This document shows positions 27,855 to 35,283 of a stretch of 64,000 bases of DNA, in pieces. The translations under genes and the position numbers were made by a program. The first letter of the stretch is position 1. The number at the start of each line of letters is the position of its first letter. Source of the stretch: COE1 sp964387365 (GTDB lineage Bacteria; Bacillota; Clostridia; Lachnospirales; Lachnospiraceae); the NCBI GenBank assembly GCA_964387365.1, contig CAYLWP010000001.1, positions 57,305 through 121,304 of the forward strand. The letters are read 5' to 3'. Under the pieces are notes generated by a model. The model was not told the DNA's origin, did no database searches, and saw nothing but the letters and a program-made list of their open reading frames with translations.

Positions 27855-28853
27855 ATGGTTGAAGTTAAAGATGAGGAAAAAAAAACAGTATTATATGTAA
27901 GCAATGACTACTTTTCATATAATAAGGCAGTTGAAAGACAATTACAAAATAATGGTCATAATGTAATTAGTTGTTCATATTCTGTTCCTACGCCTAACTT
28001 CCTGATGCGGAAATATTATTCTTGTAAAAAACTTAGTTATCAACAAGATTGTCTGAATAAATATAAAAAGAATTTATATGAGGTAGCACAAAGAGAGAAC
28101 ATAGACATTGTCTTGGTTGGATTTAGCTGGATAAAAAGAGATATCGTTCTTGATCTAAAAAGAATTTGTACGAATGCTAAATTTATTCTATTTTTGGTAG
28201 ATGATGTGCAGTTAGTAAGGGAACAATATGAGGGAACGGTAGATTTATTTGATTTTATATTTTCATATAGTCCAATAGATGCTGAGAAATATGGGTTAAT
28301 ATATAATCCTAATTTTTATGCCGAAGAAATCTTGAATGATAAAGTATATGATTGGTCTTTCGTTGGGACAGCACCGGAATCACGGGCTAAGGTTTTAGAA
28401 TCACTATTAGAAAAGAATGGTAATATGAATTATTATATGCACATATATAAGGGCGCGGGAGGATTGAAAGATCGCATATATTCGGAAATTTTTCATAATT
28501 ATGGAAGCAGTGGTTTGGCTGTATATTATCAATATAAATCCCTTGAAAATAAAAGAACACTTGATATATTCTCGAAAAGCAGATGCCTTTTAGATATACA
28601 GCATCCTTGGCAAAAAGGGCTATCTATGCGGCCATTTCATGCAATGAGTATGCATACAAAATTAATAACTTCTAATCCGGAAATTGCTAATTATGATTTT
28701 TATAGACCGAATAATATTTGGATTATGGATTATGAAAATCCTTCTTTTCCGGATGAAGAATTTATTTATGGAAAGTATGAAGAATTGCCACTCCATATAT
28801 ATGAGAAATATAGTATTGAACAGTGGTGTAAGCGCATAGAGAAATATTTTTAA
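27855..28853 (+). CDS. CgeB-like GT-B glycosyltransferase
   Basis: The protein is 332 aa from the ATG at 27855, which has GGGGAA upstream; an in-frame ATG at 27819 has no ribosome site. It opens KTVLYVSNDYFSYNKAVERQL, has VLVGFSWIKRDIVLDLK near residue 90, YDWSFVGTAPESRAKVLESL near residue 166, and a late SMRPFHAMSMHTKLITSN. This layout is seen in CgeB-like proteins, which share a GT-B fold and the R-x-x-E/A-x-x-x-K style C-terminal segment. Donor unknown. Two other genes in the window (42524, 53087) are of the same loose type. Confidence 0.65.
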   Translation: MVEVKDEEKKTVLYVSNDYFSYNKAVERQLQNNGHNVISCSYSVPTPNFLMRKYYSCKKLSYQQDCLNKYKKNLYEVAQRENIDIVLVGFSWIKRDIVLDLKRICTNAKFILFLVDDVQLVREQYEGTVDLFDFIFSYSPIDAEKYGLIYNPNFYAEEILNDKVYDWSFVGTAPESRAKVLESLLEKNGNMNYYMHIYKGAGGLKDRIYSEIFHNYGSSGLAVYYQYKSLENKRTLDIFSKSRCLLDIQHPWQKGLSMRPFHAMSMHTKLITSNPEIANYDFYRPNNIWIMDYENPSFPDEEFIYGKYEELPLHIYEKYSIEQWCKRIEKYF

Positions 28854-28872
28854 ATGATGAAAGGTATATAAG

Positions 28873-30765
28873 ATGGAATTGGCATTTAATCATTGGAAAA
28901 AAATTGCCCTTACAGAGCTTCTGTTTTTATTGCTGGCATTAGTAGACATGAATTTGAAAAATAATAAATCGATTCTTTTTGCCGGGTTAGCATTTACGTT
29001 TTTACTTGTCTTGGTATTCCGTATCCATGTCTTCGAAAGATATTCGGGTATTTTTATTGCAAGTTGTATTATGATAAGTTCTTTTTTGAGCTTGGGATTA
29101 TCACAATATATGATCCTTGGGTTTGGCGAGATGATACTATTGCCATTGAAAATGTGGATTCTGAACACTATATTATTTGTTTGTTTGCACTTGATGATTT
29201 ATATTGTGACGTATAGGATTAAGATTGCATGTATAGTTGTTCATTTTGTGATTATGATATATTCTTTTATTGACTATCTGGTGTTAAGCTTTAGAAATAA
29301 TGAGTTAACATTAGCTGATTTGTCAGCATATAAAACAGGATTGAGTGTAGCAAGGAATTATACTGCGGATATACCATCAAGATGTTTATATGCAGTTTTA
29401 GCTAGTTTTATTTTTTGTTTTTTTCTAGCTCATATAGAAGTAGAGCGTGTAAAAGATAGAAAAATGACAAAACGCCTTATATCAGCAGCTAGTCTTTTCA
29501 TTTGTATGTTTGGATTATTGGTATCAATAAAAAATGTTCCGGCAGAGGTTTATGGCAGGGTTGGAACAATAAAAAATGGATATTTTGTTAATTTGGTATT
29601 ACAGATAAGAGATACATTTGTCAGACAACCTGAGGGGTATTCTCGGGAAAAAGTTGACAATATATATAGTGATTACAGAGTGGAAGATAGCGATGACGAG
29701 AAAAACCCCGCCATTATAGTAATTATGAATGAATCCTTTTCAGATTTGTCGGTTATGGGGGAGTTTACTACGAATCAACCGGTTATGCCATTTTATGATG
29801 CATTAACAGAGAATACCATAAAAGGTTATGGATTATCTTCTATATATGGTGGGAAAACGGCAAGTTCAGAGTGGGAGTTTCTGACAGAGAACACAATGGC
29901 CTTTCTGCCAAGTGGTTCTGTAGTATATCAGCAATATATGGATAAGATTTCTTATTCTATTTTGGAGAAGCTGCATGATAGAGAGTATACCTGTGTCGCG
30001 ATGCATCCATATAAACCGCAGGGATATAATAGAGATAAGGTATATCCGGTGTTAGGTTTTGATGAAATATATTTTTTGGAGTATTTTAACAGTGATAAAA
30101 GAATTAGAAATTTAATTTCTGACCAAGAGTTTTACGAAAAAATAATTCAACGGTATGAGGAGTCTAAGGACAAAAATATTTTTATATTTGGTGTTTCAAT
30201 GCAGAATCATGGTGGTTATTCGACAGATGTGGAGAATTTCAAGCAAGAGATTAATGTTGAAAAGTATGATTATGATGATGTGAATTGCTATTTGTCACTT
30301 ATGAAAGAGAGTGATAAGGCGTTGGAATATCTGATTTCTTACTTTAAAAATGTAGAAGAACCGGTAGAAATAGTTATATTCGGAGATCATCAGCCTTCAT
30401 TAAATCAAGATTTTGTAAACTCTTTATTGTCACAGAATGTAAATGCTTCGAATATTGAAAATATTCAAAAGACATATCTGGTGCCTTTTATGGTTTGGAC
30501 AAATTATGATATAGAGGAAGAGCAAAATGTAATGACAAGCTTTAATTATTTGCCCACATTGATGTTTCAAAATGCAGGTATAAGTTTAAATCAGAAGGAG
30601 CTTTTTTTAGCGAATTCTATGAAAACTATTGCTGCAATGAATCCGGAGGGCTTTTATTCTGTACTTGATAAACGTTTTAAAACATTTGATGAAGCAAATG
30701 AGGAAGAACAGAACGTGCTTAATTCATACAAATATATTCAGTATTATGAGATGTTTGATAAATAA
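28873..30765 (+). CDS. LTA-synthase-like phosphoglycerol transferase (membrane sulfatase-fold)
   Basis: The protein is 630 aa, similar to LtaS-type enzymes. About five membrane helices occupy residues 10-215. The extracytoplasmic domain has VIMNESFSDLSVMG near residue 284 and GGKTASSEWEFLTENT, where Thr329 matches the catalytic threonine of the LtaS GKTSDSEF motif. IFGDHQPSLNQDF near residue 502 supplies a metal-binding D-H. LtaS moves phosphoglycerol from phosphatidylglycerol onto a growing chain outside the membrane. In a glycan locus it may decorate the polysaccharide with phosphoglycerol or make a linked teichoic-type polymer. It ends the AT-rich block, and a structured intergenic segment follows. 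Confidence 0.88.
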   Translation: MELAFNHWKKIALTELLFLLLALVDMNLKNNKSILFAGLAFTFLLVLVFRIHVFERYSGIFIASCIMISSFLSLGLSQYMILGFGEMILLPLKMWILNTILFVCLHLMIYIVTYRIKIACIVVHFVIMIYSFIDYLVLSFRNNELTLADLSAYKTGLSVARNYTADIPSRCLYAVLASFIFCFFLAHIEVERVKDRKMTKRLISAASLFICMFGLLVSIKNVPAEVYGRVGTIKNGYFVNLVLQIRDTFVRQPEGYSREKVDNIYSDYRVEDSDDEKNPAIIVIMNESFSDLSVMGEFTTNQPVMPFYDALTENTIKGYGLSSIYGGKTASSEWEFLTENTMAFLPSGSVVYQQYMDKISYSILEKLHDREYTCVAMHPYKPQGYNRDKVYPVLGFDEIYFLEYFNSDKRIRNLISDQEFYEKIIQRYEESKDKNIFIFGVSMQNHGGYSTDVENFKQEINVEKYDYDDVNCYLSLMKESDKALEYLISYFKNVEEPVEIVIFGDHQPSLNQDFVNSLLSQNVNASNIENIQKTYLVPFMVWTNYDIEEEQNVMTSFNYLPTLMFQNAGISLNQKELFLANSMKTIAAMNPEGFYSVLDKRFKTFDEANEEEQNVLNSYKYIQYYEMFDK

Positions 30766-30830
30766 TTGATATAGATTATCTCGGAAAGAAAATTTTCTGA
30801 CCAACGTTTGAAGTGGCGCTGGTTCAAGAC

Positions 30831-30895
30831 CTATGATGCTGCTGTTCGGGTCAAGTGAGACCGGTTTAATTAACAGCAGATAGAAGCCATCATAG
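30831..30895. other. Structured intergenic element (nested perfect inverted repeats)
   Basis: CTATGATG (30831-30838) pairs with CATCATAG (30888-30895). Immediately inside, CTGCTGTT (30839-30846) pairs with AACAGCAG (30872-30879). GGTC (30849-30852) pairs with GACC (30859-30862). The two 8-bp stems stack with only an 8-nt bulge on the 3' side. The segment lies in the 226-base gap between the LTA-synthase-like gene and the neuB-like gene. It lacks a T-run, so it is not a simple terminator. A cis-acting RNA, a protein-binding site or a remnant of a mobile element are all possible. Confidence 0.6.
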
Positions 30896-30961
30896 TCATT
30901 TGTGAATTGTCTATAGTATCTGATCTGTGGTAACATACAGTTCAAGAAAAATGAAAGGATT

Positions 30962-30982
30962 ATGTTGTTTTTGTTTCTATAA
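30962..30982 (+). other. Possible six-codon leader ORF before neuB-like gene
   Basis: GAAAGGA (30953-30959) is followed by ATG and codons for MLFLFL, then TAA at 30980-30982, nine bases before the neuB-like start at 30992. The neuB start itself has no convincing ribosome site, so re-initiation after this leader would explain its translation. The feature is tiny and may be chance. Confidence 0.3.
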
Positions 30983-30991
30983 ACAGCATAC

Positions 30992-31873
30992 ATGGATAAG
31001 ATGAAATATATAAAACCTTATATTATTGCGGAAGCGGGATGTAATCACAAGGGCGATATGAATATTGCAAAGGAGCTGATTGAGGTAGCTGCGTTATTTT
31101 GCAAGGCAGATGCGATCAAGTTCCAGAAAAGATGTAATAGAGAGCTGTTAACAGAGGAGCAGTACAATGCACCGCATCCTAATCCGGCAAATTCCTATGG
31201 TAATACTTATGGAGAACATAGAGAATTTCTGGAATTTACCGTGGAGCAGCATGCACAGCTTAAAAAGTGGTGTGAAGAGTATGGTATTACCTACTCTACC
31301 TCCGTGTGGGATATGACCTCTGCGCAGGAAATCGCATCCTTGAAGCCGGAATTTATCAAGATTCCGTCAGCATGCAACAATCACTATGAGATGTTACAGT
31401 GGTTATGTGATAATTACGAGGGAGAGATTCAGATTTCTCTTGGTATGACTACACATGAAGAAGAAAAGGCATTGATTGATTTATTTGTCAAGAATGGTAG
31501 AAATAAGGATTTGGTGATTTATAACTGTACATCAGGTTATCCGGTACCGTTTGAGGATATCTGTTTACTGGAAATTAACCGCATCAGAGAAGCTTACGGA
31601 GATATTGTAAAGAAAATCGGTTTTTCCGGACATCACTTAGGTATTGCCGTAGATGTGGCAGCTTATACGTTAGGTGCGTCTGTAATCGAAAGGCACTATA
31701 CTTTAGACAGAACCTGGAAGGGAACAGACCATGCGGCCTCTTTGGAGCCGGACGGCGTTCGTAAGCTGGTTAGAAATCTGAATTCTACTTATAAGGCTTT
31801 AACTTATAAGAGTCAGGAAGTATTACCAATTGAGCAGGTGCAGAGAGAGAAGCTCAAGTATAGAAAACATTAA
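30992..31873 (+). CDS. NeuB-like nonulosonate (sialic-acid-type) synthase without the C-terminal SAF domain
   Basis: The protein is 293 aa, against about 340-350 for typical NeuB. The TIM-barrel domain is present: PYIIAEAGCNHKGDMNIA, AIKFQKR, FIKIPSACNNH, ISLGMTTHEEE, YNCTSGYPVPFEDI and GFSGHHLGIAVDVAAYTLGA, then ERHYTLDRTWKGTDHAASL. The antifreeze-like (SAF) domain that normally follows is missing. The family condenses PEP with a hexosamine or hexose (or its 6-phosphate) to a nine-carbon keto acid. With the fused CMP-synthetase/phosphatase next door, a sialic-acid-like or Kdn-like product is likely. An in-frame ATG at 31001 is an alternative start. Confidence 0.85.
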   Translation: MDKMKYIKPYIIAEAGCNHKGDMNIAKELIEVAALFCKADAIKFQKRCNRELLTEEQYNAPHPNPANSYGNTYGEHREFLEFTVEQHAQLKKWCEEYGITYSTSVWDMTSAQEIASLKPEFIKIPSACNNHYEMLQWLCDNYEGEIQISLGMTTHEEEKALIDLFVKNGRNKDLVIYNCTSGYPVPFEDICLLEINRIREAYGDIVKKIGFSGHHLGIAVDVAAYTLGASVIERHYTLDRTWKGTDHAASLEPDGVRKLVRNLNSTYKALTYKSQEVLPIEQVQREKLKYRKH

Positions 31874-31894
31874 TTTAAAAGAAAGGCAACAGAT

Positions 31895-33061
31895 ATGAAT
31901 GTAGCATTTATTCCGGTAAGAGGTGGAAGTAAGTCCATTCCTTTGAAAAATATTCGTCCGATGTGTGGCAAACCATTGGTTTATTGGACTGTAAAGGCAG
32001 CTTGTGATTGTCAGGCAATCGATGTGGTTTATGTGGCAACAGATAGCGATAAAATCAAGGAAACAGTAGAAGGCTTTAATCTGGATAAAGTACAGGTGAT
32101 TGGCAGAAGTGCGGAAAGTGCTTCGGATACGGCTTCTACAGAGTCTGCTATGCTTGAGTTTGCGCAAGAGTGTGAGTTTGACAATATAGTATTGATTCAG
32201 GCTACATCCCCGATGCTACAGAGGACTGATTTGGATAAAGGATTTATGCTATTTGATGAAGAGGACACGGATAGTGTCCTTTCTGTTGTGAGACAGAAAC
32301 GTTTCCATTGGGCAGCAGATGAAAATGGCTATGTATTACCGACCAATTATGATGTGTTTCATAGACCAAGACGTCAGGAGTATGATGGATATTTAGTTGA
32401 AAACGGAGCATTTTATATTACAAGTAGAGAAGATTTGCTTAGAACTAAAAATCGTGTATCCGGCAGAATGAAAGCAGTAGAAATGAATGAGGATACTTTC
32501 TTTGAAATCGATGAACTGAGTGATTGGGTGATTATTGAAGCATTGATGAAGAAAAAGGGTATCTGTGTACCAACAGTTTTAGAAGAAAAAACAAAAAAAA
32601 TTAAAATTTTTTTGACGGATAGTGATGGCTGTCTGACAGACGGTGGTATGTACTATTCTGAAAACGGTGATGAATTGAAGAAATTTAATGCCAAAGATGG
32701 TATGGGCTTTAGACTGCTTCGCGAGAAAGGCATCAAAATCGGTATTATCACAGGTGAAGATGTAGCGCTTGTCAGAAGAAGAGCTGAGAAGCTCAAAATG
32801 GATGAGGTGCATTGTGGAATCCAGAATAAGCTTGAGGTTGTAAAAGCAATTTGTGAAAAGTATGGATGTGCCCTAGAAAATGTAGCATATGTAGGCGATG
32901 ATATCAACGACGTGGAGGTATTACAGTCTGTAGGACTGGCATGCAGTGTTGCGGATGCGATGCAGGCAGCAAAGGATGCAGCGGATTATGTAACCAAAAG
33001 CTGCGGTGGTAATGGAGCAATCAGGGAGATTGTTGAGATGCTTTTACGGTATCTTGATTAA
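31895..33061 (+). CDS. CMP-nonulosonate synthetase fused to KdsC-type HAD phosphatase
   Basis: The protein is 388 aa with two domains. Residues 1 to about 225 are an acylneuraminate cytidylyltransferase: AFIPVRGGSKSIPLKNI, GKPLVYWTVKAA, and IQATSPMLQRTDLDKGF. Residues about 235-388 are a HAD phosphatase with DSDGCLTDGG (Asp242, Asp244), GIITGEDVALV and YVGDDINDVEVL. The cytidylyltransferase activates the keto acid as CMP-sugar, and the phosphatase domain would remove a 9-phosphate before activation. A similar domain order is known in some animal CMP-sialate synthetases. GAAAGGCAA precedes the ATG, 21 bases after the synthase gene, so the two form an operon. Confidence 0.9.
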   Translation: MNVAFIPVRGGSKSIPLKNIRPMCGKPLVYWTVKAACDCQAIDVVYVATDSDKIKETVEGFNLDKVQVIGRSAESASDTASTESAMLEFAQECEFDNIVLIQATSPMLQRTDLDKGFMLFDEEDTDSVLSVVRQKRFHWAADENGYVLPTNYDVFHRPRRQEYDGYLVENGAFYITSREDLLRTKNRVSGRMKAVEMNEDTFFEIDELSDWVIIEALMKKKGICVPTVLEEKTKKIKIFLTDSDGCLTDGGMYYSENGDELKKFNAKDGMGFRLLREKGIKIGIITGEDVALVRRRAEKLKMDEVHCGIQNKLEVVKAICEKYGCALENVAYVGDDINDVEVLQSVGLACSVADAMQAAKDAADYVTKSCGGNGAIREIVEMLLRYLD

Positions 33062-33062
33062 G

Positions 33063-33091
33063 TTGACATAGTGTCATATTGTTGTTAAGAT
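33063..33091 (+). promoter_or_regulatory. Sigma-A-type promoter with an operator-like palindrome over the -35
   Basis: TTGACA (33063-33068), a 17-nt spacer and TAAGAT (33086-33091) give a perfect -35 and a four-of-six -10 at optimal spacing. TGACA-TAG-TGTCA (33064-33076) is a perfect inverted repeat overlapping the -35 box and could bind a repressor. It lies in the 78-base gap before the UXS gene, 49 bases upstream of its start. Confidence 0.6.
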
Positions 33092-33139
33092 ACAACTATT
33101 AGACAGGTATATGTAACTTTGAGTTGAATGGAGACGAAT

Positions 33140-34072
33140 ATGAATAGAGTATTAGTAACAGGGGGAGCAGGATTTCTGGGTTCCCATTTATGTGAACGAT
33201 TATTAAAAGAGGGAAATGATGTAATTTGTGTAGACAATCTGTTTACGGGTAGCAAGGACAATATCAGACACCTGATGACAAATCCGTACTTTGAGTTTAT
33301 CAGACATGATATTACAGAACCATTATATGTAGAAGTAGATCAGATTTATAATTTGGCTTGTCCGGCAAGTCCGATACATTATCAGCATGATCCGATTAAG
33401 ACGGCGAAGACAAGTGTAATGGGAGCCTTGAATATGCTGGGGCTTGCAAAGCGTGTACATGCAAGAATCTTGCAGGCAAGTACCAGTGAAGTATATGGAG
33501 ACCCGGAGATTCATCCACAGCCGGAAAGTTATAGAGGATGCGTGAATACGATAGGTATTCGTTCTTGCTATGATGAAGGAAAGAGAATGGCAGAGACTTT
33601 ATTTTTCGATTATCATAGACAGCATAATGTAGATATCAAGGTTATGAGAATCTTTAATACGTATGGTCCGCGAATGCATCCAAATGATGGTAGAGTCGTA
33701 TCGAACTTTATTGTACAGGCATTAAAGGAAGAGGCTGTAACCATTTATGGAACAGGTCAGCAGACAAGAAGCTTTTGCTATGTCGAAGACTTAATTGAAG
33801 GTATGTATCGATTGATGAACAGTAGAGATGGCTTTACAGGACCGGTAAATATCGGTAATCCAGGTGAATTCACAATGTTAGAACTTGCGCAGAAGGTGAT
33901 TGAGTTGACAGGTTCTAAGTCGCAGATTATTTTTAAGGAGCTTCCGCAGGACGACCCAATGCAGAGAAAACCGATTATTGAACTGGCTAAGAAGGAATTA
34001 GATTGGGAACCGACTATTATGTTAGAGGAAGGTTTGAAAAAGACGATTGCATATTTTGAAACAATTGTGTAA
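33140..34072 (+). CDS. uxs: UDP-glucuronate decarboxylase (UDP-xylose synthase)-type SDR
   Basis: The protein is 310 aa from the ATG at 33140 (GGAG six bases upstream; an in-frame ATG at 33128 overlaps that site). It has the NAD-binding GGAGFLGSHL, then YNLACPASPIHYQHDPIKT, STSEVYGDP, RSCYDEGKRMAETL with the catalytic Tyr and Lys, and RIFNTYGPRMHPNDGRVVSNF. These are characteristic of UXS, which oxidises and decarboxylates UDP-glucuronate to UDP-xylose in the cytosol. Other extended SDRs (UDP-glucose epimerases) lack the ACPASP and RSCYDEGKR patterns. It supplies a pentose donor for the downstream transferases. The presence of its own promoter suggests a separate transcription unit. Confidence 0.9.
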   Translation: MNRVLVTGGAGFLGSHLCERLLKEGNDVICVDNLFTGSKDNIRHLMTNPYFEFIRHDITEPLYVEVDQIYNLACPASPIHYQHDPIKTAKTSVMGALNMLGLAKRVHARILQASTSEVYGDPEIHPQPESYRGCVNTIGIRSCYDEGKRMAETLFFDYHRQHNVDIKVMRIFNTYGPRMHPNDGRVVSNFIVQALKEEAVTIYGTGQQTRSFCYVEDLIEGMYRLMNSRDGFTGPVNIGNPGEFTMLELAQKVIELTGSKSQIIFKELPQDDPMQRKPIIELAKKELDWEPTIMLEEGLKKTIAYFETIV

Positions 34073-34101
34073 TGCAATTGTTAATGAATGGAGAACAAAG
34101 A

Positions 34102-35283
34102 ATGACGACGTTTCTATTTTTGAAACAGTTTGTAGATATGTTGTATCAATATCAGATACTTGATTATGGAATGGTTTTATTTGCAGTAGCGTTACTTGGA
34201 TATAAGATACAGAAAGACAAAGTGTATGTAAATATCAAGGAAAAAATACGCGTAATAGACGTTACGGTATTGCTGTTAGCAGTATTGTATGGTCTGGCAT
34301 TTTTACGGAATATGTCTTTTTATGGAGTGTTCTTTAAAGTGTTATCTGCATTTTTGATGTTTTTTTTAGGCAGAGTATATGGAAAAGAAATTTTAAAACA
34401 TGGTAAATGGCTTGCTTTGGCGGGATATTTTGTTATTTATGCTAATTTTATATACCGTTGTTATTTGTTTGGTGGAAAGCTCTTTGTATCGGAAGAATTG
34501 GTGCAGAAGGGAATATTAGATACAGGTGCGCTCTTTTATTATAAGACTGATTTGGCAGTAGGAATCATTCTTGCAAGTGTTTTTGTTTATGCATTTAGTG
34601 AGAATCGTTATTTAAAATGGTTTACAATCATTCTGGTTACAGGATATATGGTATTTTATTCCAATGCTAGAACAGGGATGTTGTTATTAGTGGCAGAATA
34701 TTTGTTAATAGGTATTTGCGAGGTCGCAAAAAGAAGAGGGAGGATAAAGATTTCGGATAAAATTGCGAAGATGTTAGTTGCAATGATTTTTATAATTATA
34801 GTAGCAACGTTTATCTTTATTCAGCTTTTTGTAAAAGGCAATACAACTTTTCAACCTAATATTCGTAACGAAGCAGGCGAAATTACTTTGATGGAAATGT
34901 TATTCCATTCACGCCATGTGATATGGTGGGAGGTAACGCAGTATTTTAGTGAACAGAACTTTTTTACTAGATTAATAGGAATAGATTTGGGGACAGAGTA
35001 TTTGCATAATTCAACCGGAGCCAGAATGCATAGTATGTATTTTAAACTTTTGTACGCCGTAGGATATATAGGAGTATTATTGTTTGCCGTATTTATTACA
35101 AGCATATTATCCCAATTGACAAGATGTAAGAATGACAAATTGGGATATATTTCAATTGCGTTATTACTTGTGTTTATGATTATGGGATTGACAATAGAAA
35201 GTTTGGAATTAACACAAATGAGCTGGTACATGATGTTATTTTGTGGAGCAGTTTTTACAGCGGGAGCAGAAATTGATGAATAA
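34102..35283 (+). CDS. Wzy-like membrane protein (polymerase/ligase), paralogue 1
   Basis: The protein is 393 aa from the ATG at 34102 (GGAGAACAAAG upstream; an in-frame ATG at 34072 overlaps the uxs stop). It has about ten hydrophobic segments, a loop with YSNARTGMLLL near residue 185 and a large external loop around residues 250-310. The N-terminus FLFLKQFVDMLYQYQILDY and the C-terminus LTQMSWYMMLFCG closely match the gene at 37302. Polymerase or ligase function is inferred from topology and context. The end overlaps the next start by 8 bases. Confidence 0.75.
   Translation: MTTFLFLKQFVDMLYQYQILDYGMVLFAVALLGYKIQKDKVYVNIKEKIRVIDVTVLLLAVLYGLAFLRNMSFYGVFFKVLSAFLMFFLGRVYGKEILKHGKWLALAGYFVIYANFIYRCYLFGGKLFVSEELVQKGILDTGALFYYKTDLAVGIILASVFVYAFSENRYLKWFTIILVTGYMVFYSNARTGMLLLVAEYLLIGICEVAKRRGRIKISDKIAKMLVAMIFIIIVATFIFIQLFVKGNTTFQPNIRNEAGEITLMEMLFHSRHVIWWEVTQYFSEQNFFTRLIGIDLGTEYLHNSTGARMHSMYFKLLYAVGYIGVLLFAVFITSILSQLTRCKNDKLGYISIALLLVFMIMGLTIESLELTQMSWYMMLFCGAVFTAGAEIDE

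Noticed and set aside
30724..30993. 89-codon minus-strand ORF over the neuB upstream gap
   Set aside because: It overlaps the end of the LTA-synthase-like gene and the start of neuB, and the nested inverted repeats explain its stop-free stretch better than coding does.
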